DNA from: Limanda limanda
Lineage: Eukaryota > Chordata > Actinopteri > Pleuronectiformes > Pleuronectidae
Assembly: GCF_963576545.1 (NCBI RefSeq)
Contig: NC_083637.1
Location: forward strand, 17,947,507-18,011,506
Direction of reading: 5' to 3'
DNA length: 64,000 nt
Part shown: in pieces, positions 14,041 to 38,956 of the stretch
Position numbering within the stretch: position 1 is the stretch's first letter
How the letters are laid out: the number at the start of each line of letters is the position of its first letter
The notes under the pieces: model-generated
The model's database searches: none
What the model was told of the DNA's origin: nothing
What the model saw: only the letters and a program-made list of their open reading frames with translations
Program-made: the position numbers and the translations under genes

Positions 14041-14549
14041 TGCGTGTGGCAGCTTCTGCTTAATCTTTCTGACAGCCAAACAAACAGAGAGGTGTGAAAA
14101 CACCGACCTCCTAAAAACACTGCAGCTGAAATTTGGTAAATGTAATGATTCATTTGTAAATAAATAAATAAATAATAAAAAAAATATAAACTTTTTGTTA
14201 TGATTACACAGCACTTTTTTTCTCTTCTCAAAAGCCTCAGGACAGATTAAAGTGTATTTCTTTTTAGCTCTAGACAGTTTTAGCCGAGACAAACGCCTCA
14301 AGCTGATTTTCTGCCGCTCTTCATCACTCCCTCCCCTCTTTTCTCTCTGCTTTGCTTCTTTGTGACTAACCACTATGTGTTCTCTTCTTCTTTTTGACCC
14401 GTCTTGTGGAATCTGCTGCATCACTGAAGACAAACAGTTTCAGTTTGAGAGGCAACAATCACCTCCCTCCTGTCCTCTCCTCTCCTCTCCTCTCTCTCTC
14501 TCCTCTCTCTCTCCAGAGCCCACACAGCCTCTGGCCCTGGTCCACACAT

Positions 14550-14760
14550 CACCAGCCGACACAGGCAGGCGGGGCTCCATATGCAAATATAGCCTGAGTG
14601 GGCGGTGAAGCCAGTGCAGCAATGTGAGGACTCTTAGCCAGCCCCGCCCACATAAGCCAGTTGCCAGGCAACCGCAGGCAAAGGGTGAGCGAGGGAGAAG
14701 GAGGGGGGTGGGGGGGAGGCGGTGCCATGAATTCAACAACTGTTGCCTGATCTGAGCTCT
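14550..14760 (+). promoter_or_regulatory. Promoter-like block with X-box, GC boxes and octamer
   Basis: This GC-richer stretch stands out from its AT-rich surroundings. It holds a POU octamer ATGCAAAT (14581-14588), a GC box GGGCGG (14600-14605), a reversed GC box CCCCGCCC (14642-14649) and the palindrome GTTGCCAGGCAAC (14660-14672), a textbook RFX X-box with a 1-nt spacer. A G-run follows at 14702-14716. It lies directly upstream of the probable non-coding exon ending at 15200. I infer an internal promoter of rab11fip4 that makes a form without EF hands. Short and long FIP4 transcripts are known in zebrafish. No TATA box is obvious. Confidence 0.55.
14660..14672. promoter_or_regulatory. RFX-type X-box palindrome
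   Basis: GTTGCCAGGCAAC is a perfect inverted repeat of GTTGCC/GGCAAC around one central base and fits the RFX dimer consensus. X-boxes drive ciliary and neural genes. Here the site sits between two GC boxes and the inferred transcribed region. The motif is seen directly; binding is inference. Confidence 0.6.
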
Positions 14761-15200
14761 CCCCTCTCAGTGTGTGAACGAGTCAGCCGGCGAAGCAGAG
14801 CAGCCAGAGAGGGACAGTGTGTGAGGGTGCAGAGTCTGTGCTTGTGTGTGTGTGTGTGTGTAAGTGTGTAAGTGTGTGTGTAAGTGTGTGTGCATGTGTA
14901 TGCATGTGTGTGTGTGTATGTGTGTGTGAAACAGTGAGAGAGAGGAAGTGCAGGTGAAGCCAGGGAGTGTTTTAAAGTGGATGGTACATTGCACTCCTCT
15001 CTGCCTCTCGCTGGACTATTCCACCAACAAGGACTCACCCTTCGGACTGTCCAGAAGCTTCCTCCTCCTCCTCCTGGGAACACCTGTGTGCATGTGTGTG
15101 TGTGCAGAGGACACAACAGACCTGGCCCTGCTGAGGGTCTCTGGCTGGGGGAGAAGGGGGGACCGCTGCTGACCATGGACTCCCCTCAATAGAAAACGGG
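14760..15200 (+). other. rab11fip4: Probable 5' non-coding exon 1 of the short rab11fip4 transcript
   Basis: The right edge is a strong splice donor (ACGGG|GTAAGG, intron starts 15201). The left edge is only a guess because no transcription start can be read. All three + frames are closed or lack a usable start. A short ORF M-D-S-P-Q-stop begins at 15175 in a good Kozak context (GACCATGG) and ends at 15192, just before the donor. The frame continuous with exon 2 (phase 0) is open from 15135 to 15200 but contains no ATG, so translation of this transcript should begin in exon 2. A GT-rich tract at 14840-14930 contains three GTAAGT sequences that could act as extra donors. Splicing to 26606 is inferred from phase and position. 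Confidence 0.5.
14840..14930 (+). repeat. Imperfect (GT)n tract with embedded GTAAGT
   Basis: A GT-rich microsatellite interrupted by AA and CA steps. GTAAGT occurs at 14860-14865, 14868-14873 and 14880-14885. It lies inside the proposed exon 1. Confidence 0.85.
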
Positions 15201-17342
15201 GTAAGGAACCAGACTGCAGCCTGCCTGCTGAGAAGGGGGGGTCATTTGACAGACAGACACAGTCTATGTGTTAGGGAGGGGGCTGGCTGTTTCAACATGG
15301 GAGGGGGGGGCTCAGATTCAGTGCAGAGTCCATTGTCCGCTGCCTGTGTGAAAGTGTGCTGCTGCATGCAGTGGACCCAGCCTCCCTGCTCGCGTGTCTG
15401 TCCTGCTCAGCTGGTCGTGACTGTGTCATCACTGCCCTGTGTCGCTCTCTTGTCATTCTCTTCGCTTCAGGTGCATCCTCCTCCCATCATTTATTTTTCC
15501 TCTCCTCCGTCTCTCCTTGTTCACTTTCTGTTGCGGTTCAGCGTCTCTCTGAGGGTAATGGGATTGATTGGGAAAAACCAGGGTATAGCTGGAAGTAGAG
15601 GGAATAATAAAAAAAAAGAAGTGTGCAGTCCCAGTAAGGTAGATATAGATTGAACACGCAGGTGCTGATGGACTGAGAAAAAAAGGAAAAGGAGGAGAAA
15701 TGAGTTTTGCTATCTAGCAAGGTTTCGATATTTAAATGTATGATTCAAGTTTCTTATTTACGTTTAGTTTGACCATAGATCCATGTTGAAAATGATGCAG
15801 GAGGAAGAATATTAATGGACCTCTTATAATCGCCCTTTTAATAATAGACTTAACTATATTTTAGATTGTAAAATGTCTTTCTGATCTGTAAAGTTATAAA
15901 ACACGTGCAATAGTTAAGTAAAGGATAAATAAATAATACATGTGCAGTTTTTAACTGTATGATCGTGACAAGTCAGTGGATGAAACTAGCCTGTTGACAA
16001 CAGAACTGTTGCGTGCACTTTTTTACCTTCTAAGATTAATTCACTAGTCCAAAAATAGAAACAAAGGCGAGGTGAGTTTTATTTGTATTGTGGGATCCCA
16101 GCAGCGACATGTGACGTCAGACTCTCTGGTGGTTTTGAATACTCCTGGTCTGTGACCGCACGTTACATAATGAGATTTACTCTTCTCCTGCTGAGCTGAA
16201 ATACTCTGCTCATTGTCCCACACCCGAAACATTCCTATAGACTTTTGTTTTCCACTAAAGAAATTTAATTTATTACATTATATTAAATTAGACTCAACCC
16301 TTGTCATGAATGCTCATGAAATTGCACAGAAAGCAAGTGGGCTACAGAGACAACAACATGCACTGGCATATTATTGTCATATAATCTTACGTTGTTTCTT
16401 TCTACATTTATTTGATTTAGTTTCCTCAAACAAAACATTCAGCCAAATGTCTTTGACAGGGCACAACCTGTACACCAGGACTAGAATAACTAGATTAACA
16501 TGCGGCACTGAGCTGTACTGGACAAATGGAGGATAATCTGCAGCAGTCAAAACAGTCACTCCTTATTGACACAGACAGGAAGAACACTTCCAAAGAAGAA
16601 CAAAAACATCTTCACACAAATCAATAACATCATCTGAGTCACTGAGTTCCATGTTGTGTTCCAGTTGTTATTAAACCAAACATCTACACAAGCCATTTTA
16701 AATTCTTATTTTCCTTTTAGAAAATGTTCTAATGGGTTAAACAGACATTTGAATAACAACATTCACACGCAACAAATGAGGAGCGGCGGCGGCGGCTGGA
16801 CCACCTGCTGAGGGTCGGCCACCAACGACTCACTGAAGGGCCCTCGTTCAATAGGCAGCAGCAACAGGCTCAACAAACAGAAAGACAATGCACTTTGCAC
16901 AAAGCACGAGGTTCTTTTCTTTTCAGCAGACGTGATGTTTTTTGGCACAGAGTGGCTGTGGATGCAACACACCTCGGCTGTGAGATGACAAACTCAAACA
17001 ATTAATGAAACCATTTATTTTTTGTGCGGCTACAGATTCGGCAGGTTGTTGTGCGACACTCCCCCCTCCAGTGTCGGCTGTAGGACTAAGAGCAAAACAA
17101 AGTCATGACTTTGGTTTGACTTTTGTGTAAATGCTGACTTCCTCTCAGTGTGTGTAGTTCAAACATACATGTGGTTGTCGAGCACTTGACAGCTCAGGGG
17201 CAAACTGACATTAACGGACATATAAAACTTACACTCGGGTCGACTTGATTTAACAAATCCTCGTAATTACTTTTCAATATGACACTGATGCTGTTTAAGT
17301 TTGTTTCTTTCAAGGACCAGCAGCACACGCACACAGTGACAG

Positions 17343-17410
17343 GAGGTCAAGTAAAGTCAAGTCAAATCTATTGCTTATAAAGGGCTTTAGAGAGAGAAAC
17401 ATGCAAATAT
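17343..17410 (+). repeat. Short dispersed-repeat fragment
   Basis: AAGTCAAGTCAAATCTATTGCTTATAAAGG GCTTT resembles the start of a family seen across fish genomes (matrix: TTTAT TT/ATAAAGGGC). Short and degenerate. Confidence 0.4.
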
Positions 17411-18451
17411 ATGGCACAAGATGAACACATATTTAAGTTAAATTAAAAAATAAAATAAAAGCAAAAATAAAAAAGCTGCAAACAATTATCCAGCTTACAT
17501 CGCAACCTTAACCAACCTCTTTAATTTATTGTCACAAGCGCACAGTCAACTGAGACACTCTCTCACCTTGCTGCCTTGCTGAATGCAGATCAATTAAAAA
17601 GCCAATAGCTGATGCATTACAGTCAATGTTGTTGCACCTCTTTTTCTGTCCACACAGTGTTTTAGCTGCGAGCAACCAAGGACTCCCATAGGACAGTTAA
17701 GACATATGGATGTTGTCTATGTGACTAGACAGCTCACTTGTCCCGTCATGTCCTCAGGGACTGTGTCTTTAATTGAAGATGCACTTCACACATTAACTTG
17801 ATTCACACACACAAAAACCAAGGACAAGAGATGTATTTCAGGTTCTTCTTATTTAACGGAACTACTGTTCGTACACACCCACGCACACACATGCGACTGT
17901 TTGCTTAATAAACTATCACTGCCTAGTATTAACCCTTTACTATCAAATTAAAACACCTGATTGATAAAGTCAGGACTGTTTTAAAGAAACTCTACTGTAG
18001 GACTAACATGGTATATTTGTGAGGTTTAGTTTCTTTTTGAGGACATTTGCGGGTCATTTGGTCACTTACACTGTTTCACCACTTTGGGTTTCCTGTGTGT
18101 ATCTGAGCTGGACTTCATTGAAAATGCCTCCACACAGTGTCTCTGCTGTCGCTCCAGTCCCCTCCCTACATTGTGCTTTGTCCAGTGCAACATTCCTGGT
18201 AATCCAAGTAGCTACCTGCTTCCCTTGAGACTGAGACGGAAACAAATAGTGTGTGTGTGTGTGTGATTTATTACCTAAAGACAAAGGGGTAGTGTTTTTT
18301 ATATGTGTGTGGTGTAAGTGTCGGAACTGATTTAAAAGCTGTAGTTTTGAGTTAAAGACGAACGAGCATTGAGGACGAGAGGATATATTTCAAAGTAATC
18401 ACACTGGACAGCCTCAGGTGTTTTGGTCAGATGCGTGTGTTTATCTCCAAA

Positions 18452-18460
18452 GTGTGTGTA

Positions 18461-18491
<31 letters not shown>

Positions 18492-18503
18492 TGTGTGTGT
18501 GTG
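18452..18503 (+). repeat. (GT)n microsatellite
   Basis: GT steps with TA and TT interruptions. Confidence 0.95.
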
Positions 18504-18789
18504 CGCCTCATTTATCGAAACCTACGTTTCTCACATGTTGACTTAACCGAATGGTAGTGAAATATGAGTCATTACTTCTCTTTGTGCAATGTGCGCATGC
18601 AGTGGGAGAGTATTGCTTTCCATGGGAGGTGATTAATACAGACACGCAGGCAGATGGATGTTATTGGTTCCCTGTAAATACAATCCATTTAGGCATGAAG
18701 ATGATTATGACCCAACACGACATTACTTTTTAATAGTAATAATAGAGATGCAAAACTTATTCTTTTCATTTTTGATTAACCGACAGATT

Positions 18790-19215
18790 GCCACCTCGGC
18801 CAAGGAGGTTATGTTTTCACCCCTGTCCATTGGTTTGTTGTTTTGTAAAAAAATCCAAATCACCTCATTTACACAAAACATGGATGTATGAATGATGAAT
18901 CCAATAACTTTTGTTGCCAATCCGGATCAGGGAGCAGATCCAGGAAAGTTTTTGTCCATTTGTCTTGTATATTTTCCCAGGAAATAATTAATGGATCTTG
19001 ATGAAAACAATCTCTCACATTTAGGGAACTGATATATATGAATGTTTGACATTTAGTGCAGTTTGAATGAATTAAGGAGAGTGCTTGGCCCTGGTGGATG
19101 AATGCGCTGTGAGTGCCATTCTCGTTTGATTTTTTGTCTGCAGGATTATGCAAAAACTGCTGGATGGATTTCTAGGGAACTTGGTGGAAGGACACGCTCT
19201 ATGCCATTCTAGTTT
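18790..19215 (+). repeat. Dispersed repeat copy B (GATTACGCAAAAAC family)
   Basis: Begins GGCCAAGGAGGTTATGTTTT, then TCCGGATCAGGGAGCAGATC, AATAATTAATGGATCTTGATG and GGGAACTGATATATATGA. It ends with a second start-like segment GGATTATGCAAAAACTGC (about 19142-19160). The order suggests two joined partial copies. Confidence 0.75.
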
Positions 19216-22200
19216 TACCATGTCTAGAAAATATCAACAAAATAATGAGTTCAGTACCAACATCAAAATATTTAATTTCATATTATGTATGACGCAGAAG
19301 GGCAGATAATATCCACACATTTATCACACTGATAATTGAATAATCAATTAATGAACAAACAATATAAGCTTTTGTTGTCAATGGGAAGTTGTGTATTATT
19401 TCCTATGGCTGTCTGACTCTTGTCGTTCCCCAGCGGCGAAATGTGAAGAGAGGTAACAGAAGTCAAAATGCTGAATATGAAAGCAGGATGATTAGACGAT
19501 CCAGTTTTTAGGTGAATATTTTTGCAGCAGCAGCACTTGAGGAGCTCAGAGCTCGGAGAGAATAAAGAGAAACAGAGAGGATGAAATGAACAAAGAGAGA
19601 GAGAGAGAGACTGAGATGCAGGAAAAGCCTCTGCAGAGAAACGCCTTGTGTCACTGGAGCTCAGTCTGATAAACACAAGCAGAGAGACTCTGCTGCTCTC
19701 TGTTCTTTCTATGCTGCCTTTCTTTCTCTCTATCTCTTATTCCTCAATCCCTCTTTCTATCTCTCTCCTTTTCAATTCCTCTTGCGCTCCTCTGCTCGTC
19801 CTCCAGCCCCTTTACTGCTGACTCACACTATATCAAAGCTTCGTCAGTGTCATGGATCGATCCAGTCGATCTCACTTCATCTCTTCTCCATTCCCACCCC
19901 TGCACTGGTCTATCCCTCCATCTCTGTTCTCTCTTTTTGCACAACACTTGTTTTGCTCAATTGTTTAGCAACACGGTTACTGTCCGACTAGTTCTATAAC
20001 AAACATGTAACCTGAGAAACACCTTTTAAATCCTTTTAAGCGGTATAATTCCTTCAATCTAGTTTTGCTCAAATGACTCACCACAGAAGTGCTTGTTTGG
20101 ATATCCTCAGAGGGCACTCCTAAAAAGAGATCATAACTTAAAGCCTTACAAGACTCTCATAGATCCCCCATTTTATCAGGTGAAGCTAGTTCATAAAATG
20201 TAACTTTAAATATCTCAGGCAGATTCTTCACATAAGCTGATCTGCATTACTGCAGAACTTTTACAGCACGATGGGCTGCGACCATTGTTCTTGATAATTT
20301 AGATCTTCTTATGGGAAAATCTTCAAAAGCTAAAAACAAGTTAACACATTAATTACAAATGTACACAAGTGAATAAGAGACATATGGAAATCTGATATTC
20401 ATATTATACAAGTGCAAGTTAAAAACCGTCCTCTGCCTTTTTTGATACATGGGAATCAATAAGGCCTTGAAACGCACCATCATCCACATAATTCTCCATT
20501 GTTCCAGAAAGACAGATGAATGATTTTTTCAGCACTCAAATAGCATTGACTCTCGGTACTCAGCACAGTCTCAGATGTGTGAGGGGAGCTGGGTGGAGAC
20601 TGTTGTTGTTGTTGTTGTAGTTGAACCAGGGGCCCATCGACATAATGGTTTCAAAGTTAGAAAGCTAGTTCACTTCTTTCTAGGGTAAATCACCATGGTA
20701 ACTTATGTTGAATAGAAAAACCTGTCATTGGCCCAACTACTGACCAATTAGATCATTGGGGAAACATGAGTCATTCTACACTCTACAGGATCCTGAGTTG
20801 GGCAAAACAATTTATTGCAAAGTGACAGATAATGAAGAGCAATATATATTTTCATTAAATGTTGTTTCTGTTCCAGACTTGATGCTGTAGTCTATACTCA
20901 CTCTGTCACCGCAGCTCAGAACAACATGACAAGACTCTGTGATGACAAAACTAAATCCTCTGATGTCGTATTAGAGAAAATGTCAGCTCAGAGTTGAATA
21001 TTTTTCCATTATTATAAATAAAAATTTCAGTCGGACTGAACTCATCACACATCAGCTGCTTCTGTCCTCTTTGCGTTGGCAGCAGAAAGAGATATCACTT
21101 ACATTTTTTATCTGCATCACGTTTTCATAATAGTTTGTTTATCATCAGAATAAATACTAAATTTAATTAAACTCTTTTACTTGTACCTGTATCACAGTTT
21201 ATGTTTGCCGAAATGCACAGATTTGAAAACAATGCAGGAAAGATCTGCATTTCTTTTCACATTTGACTTTAAAAACACATTTATTTACATTAATAAAGTT
21301 TGTGTTTTTGGTTGTATTTGTTTTATTTTCATTTGTGTTTATTTAGGATAAAGCTTGCCTCAAATTCCTTTGGGGTAGCGACACCTCAGGAATCATACAC
21401 AGTTTTCTTTAGATATACATGTCAGGTGATTGTTTTGGTGTCAGAAATGTTTCACACAATAATATCGTTATTGTTATTGTCTCCCAACAATCCATTTAAT
21501 TCTGGATTCTCTTTGTGCTTGTTTGCCAATTTTTGACTTAAGTCTTTCTCTAACACAAGTACACACTTGTTTGCTTCATGTGTAACCGGTACTGTAGCTG
21601 CAATAACATCATTTGGTTATTACCATTTTCCAAACTGTGATCTAATAGTTACTTGACTGTCAGATGTCAGAAACCCGTCAGTATTTTCAGTAACCGTGTC
21701 GGCAGGATGTGATTGGTTGTCAGCGCTCATGTTGCTTAGACTAACTGTTCACTGCTGAGGAGAATGATGTGATTCTCAAGTTCAGCTGAAAGTTAATGAC
21801 TGGAAAATTAATCCAGTCACTCAGAGTTTCAGTGTCTCCTGTTTTTCTCTGCCCGATACATCTCTCTCTCCCTCTCTATTTCTCTCTACTCGACATGGAG
21901 TGGTCTCTCTCTCTTCAGCCTTCCAGAGAGAAGTGTCCTCTTCTCTTTATTCTCTCTCGTTTCCTCTCACATCGTACGTCTCTATCGCAGCTGCAGTGAT
22001 TGAATAATACATTATTCCCAGAGAACCTGGCTGTGTTCGTCTCTTTGTCTTATACACAAGTATCAGTGCTACACAACTGTTCCTTTACTTGGAAGGTCTG
22101 CTCCAACTGTCTTTGTGTCTATAGGACACTCTCTGACTTATATTTTACAGGGAAGGTTTACAGGGTTAACTTGCTTTTTCAGCTGCTCGTGACATTTAAT

Positions 22201-23189
22201 ACACGACCTGTCATTAAATCTGTGACATTGGGTATTTCAGTGATGATTGAGGAGATGTAGAAGCTCATTTTTACCTGGAAACAGAAAGCAGTCACACATA
22301 CACACACATTTACATTTTATACTAAAATAACACAGGACCAGGCTCGAGCTGGCCACTAACACACAGCAAAGGTCTGTTCGCTCAACCTGAATTCCTCATC
22401 TCTGAAAAAAGAGACAGAGTTCCTATTCTTTATCGCTCCATCTTTTCCTTCCCTGACACTGGTTTCACCTGGGAGAGCGGAGAAGAAGAGCAGGGAAGGA
22501 CTGTCTGCATTTAAACTGGGTCAGACCCTGCGGCAACAGACACAGAGATCTGAAAGTCATCTTCTATCTTTCTTTCTAGTTTAATGGGTAAAAAATCTGT
22601 ACATCAACAAATGCTGTGTACAGTAATCTTACCTTGTATCACTGACCTCTGAGAAAGGTGAACATTGGACATGGATGTTGATCAAAGCATAAAACAGAGT
22701 AGATGTTTATTATCTTGATATTTAATGTGAAGCCAATTATAACCATAGTCCAAATAATAACTAAAGATACACATGACTGCACATTACTTTACCATCTCTA
22801 ACACAAGCACGTAAAGTCAAATATCGCAAAAGTTGATGTAAAAAATTTGCCTGCAAAGGATTTTTACTATGTTGTAAAATATGTTAAATACCTGATTGAA
22901 GATGTTGATAAATAAAATTGTTCCCAGCAAACATGTAAGAACAGCAATAAGAAATCCTCCTTTGGCCAAAAACAGATTTTAAGGCCCGTCAGGCTTCAGG
23001 CTGTTAAAAGCACAGCAGCTCTCCTCATCCTCGGTTCAAAGCCACTGGCAGGTTGGATGGTGTTTGGCAGCCGAGCTGTTTGTGCTGCGGGGAATCAAGC
23101 AACACAAAACACTCTGTAGAGTCATGTTTTGGCAGTTTGAGCCCCCAGGCTGAACTGGAGAAGTGGGAACAGGGAGAGGCACACTGTAA

Positions 23190-23217
23190 ACACACACACA
23201 CACACACACACACACAC
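23190..23217 (+). repeat. (CA)n microsatellite
   Basis: Uninterrupted, about 14 units. Confidence 0.97.
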
Positions 23218-23964
23218 CGCACCTGCTTTTACTTCTATCTCTGTGAGGACAATTGACATGATAAGTTCCGTAACCTTAACCATCACAACTAAATCCTATC
23301 CTTAAATCCAAGTCTTTGCCCTTAATCGACTCAACAAAGATAAAATACAAGTACACACTCACTGTAGGATGATACCTTTCATCATTGTCTTCGTCTGAAA
23401 AGCCTTAAGTGGCAGCTTCAGTGACGGCAAATGTTCTCCTGAAACTGCTACTTGACTGCTCGGCATGAATCCTTTCTGTTTCTTTGCATGAGATCTTGAC
23501 TTGAAGGACACTGACACTTATTCACCTGAACACAGGAAAATAAAGCTATTCAAATAATGTGAAAAAAGCAGTCAGCTTGCAACTAGATACAGTCTTTAGT
23601 ACCCGTGTTGTATGAACTGCAGGATAATGTTGTGCTGAATCTTCTGCTTTAACTTTGCTATCAGAGTGGGCACGCTCACTGAGAGAGTCTTCCAACTGGC
23701 TCGTCAAGCCTTTCTGTCTCCACTCCTCAACTCGTGCTTAAAAAGAAGATAGGATCTCCTATCAGAGCTCTGAGATGAGCTTTGTGGTCAGCCTACGCCA
23801 CCATGTCCTTCCGGTTTTTCATGGTGGTGCGTGATGGTTCGTTTGTTGGTACTCTTCCATTTCTCTTCTTCTGTTGGCTGTGCTTTCCATGGTGTCTTCT
23901 CTCAGCTGTGGATGTGAAAGTACTGAATCTGCCAATGAAGTAAATCTCCCCAGTTATAGTAACC

Positions 23965-24400
23965 GTCTAAAGCTGTTTTCAGACGTGATGAAGATGTCTG
24001 CATAAGACTAACCCAGCGGGAGATTTTTCAGGGTCAGACACGTTGACAACATTCAGGCAAGGGAATGCATCTCGGAAAGAGCGTGTAGTGCATGATTTTA
24101 TTTTTCAGCACAGTGGCATTGAACATTATCGTCATCTTTATAGGAGTCTCCTACGTGTTTAACGCCTCTTTTTCATACTGAGATATTTGTATCCTTTCTG
24201 TTTTTTTCAGTCCTGCGTCCGTTGCTTGTTAGAAACATAATTTCGACAATTTCCTGCTGTTTTCTCACATGGGCTCACTTTGACATTTTACCAGGTGGAC
24301 TGCAGGAAAAGTCCTGGAAAATCTCTGGAGCAACTGACTCAGACATTTGCGTTCTCAAGTATACAGTGCCTCAAGTGAAGTACATGTCTGAAGCCGGTTA
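23965..24400. mobile_element. MITE-like element with degenerate inverted ends
   Basis: The left end GCTGTTTTCAGACGTGATGA and the complement of the right end (GGCTTCAGACATGTACTTCA) share a CAGAC(A/G)TG core. Inside, GGACTGCAGGAAAAGTCCTG is familiar from fish DNA transposon remnants. No transposase. Inferred non-autonomous element. Confidence 0.45.
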
Positions 24401-24900
24401 AACAAAGTCAATACATCTGGGACTGGCTGTATATTGCATGAGCAGGATTTACTATGTTAGCAAGGACTTCATATGAAAAGCTTCATTATAAGCCCAACAG
24501 GTGTCAAGTTGCCCACTGTGTTGGTTTGCCCAGTTTTTGTAATTGTTGTGGGGGAGACCAGAGGGGGGGTGCTGCCTATTTTCTTGCCGCACACTGGGAT
24601 GCTTATTCATCTGCAGGGATATACGGAGACTGGTCCGAGGAATGCTAAAGAGACCTTTATCCTTCATTTTCTTTCTCTCACAGACTCAGTCTCCGACCCT
24701 ATGTTCGCTGTTTGCACAAGTGCAGTCTCAGTTAATGTGCTGAATGGATCTTATTTTTTTTAAAGCAGGTACTGTGTGTATGTTGCTGTCATTTCTCCAT
24801 TGTTAACAGAAATACAACGCACACTACATACAGTACAAATAGTCTTGTGTTGGAAGGAACTGAGTATCCATTGTTCAGCCAAGAAATCTACATCAAAAAG

Positions 24901-25032
<132 letters not shown>

Positions 25033-25844
25033 TATTCCTCATGTTGGGGGCCCTAAATCGCTTAGGATAAATGTCCAGAGATTCAATGTAGGCCAAAGTC
25101 AGTGCATTGTCCTCTGAAGTCTTCCTCTCAGACTCCCCTCTAATCTTTTTCTGCAGTTAATTCATTTTTTTAATTCTTTCTTTACTTTTTCCTTATCCTG
25201 ACTTTTTAGTTCAACTCTTCTTTTTCTACACCTATTCCTCCTCCCCTTCTGACACCCATATCTTGATCCATGCCTCTCTCACCCCACATCTCTCTGGCTC
25301 CTCTCAGGGACTTGGTCTTCACCTGCTCCCCCTCCCTCACTCTGCTCTGCGTTTCAGCTGTTCAGTCATGCTGAGATAAGTCCTTGTTCTCCGTTGCGTT
25401 AGACTAGATTTGAGCCGCTAAATAGCTGAACTAGATGGAGCAGGACCTGTGACCTTTGACCAAGGCCACCCTTTCACCTCTGCCCCCCTCCAGACCCCCA
25501 CCGTCAGCCTAAGACCATTCCCACAATGACAGGGATTCACTAAATGGTAAATCCTCCCTTAAACTGAATCCACTAGTTTCTCTGCATTAACTGGACCAAC
25601 CTTGATTTGTGAACACCTCTCTCAAACATAAAACAGAGTAGAGTACTTAATTCCAAAGGACCTCCAATGTCTTAAATGATAAAATCACTGCGTATAAAAG
25701 ATTGCAATGTATTATATTTAACAATAAGAATATTTGGCTAGTTTTCCTTGGTTTTCTTTCCCTTTTCTTATTTTCTACTTCTTTATTTACACATTCACAG
25801 TATTTCCTAGCACACAATGTGTTGTTATCTTCAGGAAGAGTTAA

Positions 25845-26155
25845 ACTCCTATAAGTCCCGTTCAATTCTTATACAGCTGCACCAAATTTATCACACACTC
25901 ATAGAAAGCAGTTCCCTAGATATGCCAGATCTCTCATCAAGATCCATGAATTATTTCCTGGACAAACAGTGTAAATGTGAACAAAATGCTCTATGTCACA
26001 ATCTTGAAGAAAATAAATTCCTTGATCCACCACCTTTGTTCAGAACTAGCCCACTGTTCCACCAGGTTACTAATTAAATGGGTTCAGTAGTTTTTGTGTA
26101 GAGACAGACAAACCCACAGTTAGCAATACAACATCACCTCCTTGGCAGAGGTAAT
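25845..26155 (-). repeat. Dispersed repeat copy D (GATTACGCAAAAAC family)
   Basis: Reverse orientation, with ATCAAGATCCATGAATTATT and the terminal CACCTCCTTGGCAGAGGT. Degenerate in the middle. Confidence 0.65.
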
Positions 26156-26638
26156 TATTTAGATTATTTCCTTTATTTCAAAGTTCACAGATATTTCAGT
26201 GACACTGAGTTGGCTGTTTAGTTAGTGGGAAATAATTTGGCTTATCGGTACCATGCTCCCATGGCCCCATGTGCTTGATTCCTCTACATTTGTGATCCCT
26301 ACCCTATTAAAACCCTTACTGTGACAGCCACTGGCAGTTCCTGTCAGCAATGTCACGCTGGATTTAAATACAGCAATGAGAAAACATCAAATAATGAGGA
26401 CTGGGAGAAAATATCTGAAGTTATAAGGAGTTTGTCTTTAATAAAGTGAATCCATAAAGATTTCCCATGTGATAGAAAACAATATGAGCAGAAATAACTC
26501 TATAACAGAACAGAAGGGTAACAGAAAAGGAGGACGATAATAGCAGCATTACTGAGATAACAAAAATAAACTGTGCTCTTTTTCTTTCTCGCTGACGTTC
26601 TCCAGGGTGGCGAGGAGGAGCGGGTGTGGCCGGTCATC

Positions 26639-38956
<12,318 letters not shown>

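Larger units (their letters stand above)
6401..14549. other. No gene seen
   Basis: Non-coding DNA with a possible TATA box (6781-6788), a (CA)n tract (7333-7380), a possible repeat copy (10028-10440) and CT-rich runs at 11940-12020 and 12660-12710. No exon recognised. Confidence 0.5.

Noticed and set aside
13630..14433. 267-codon frame on the minus strand
   Set aside because: Covers a reverse repeat copy and an A-run that reads as Phe; no family match or conserved motif.
14733..15176. 147-codon frame on the minus strand over the leader exon
   Set aside because: Mostly His/Thr from the GT tract read in reverse.
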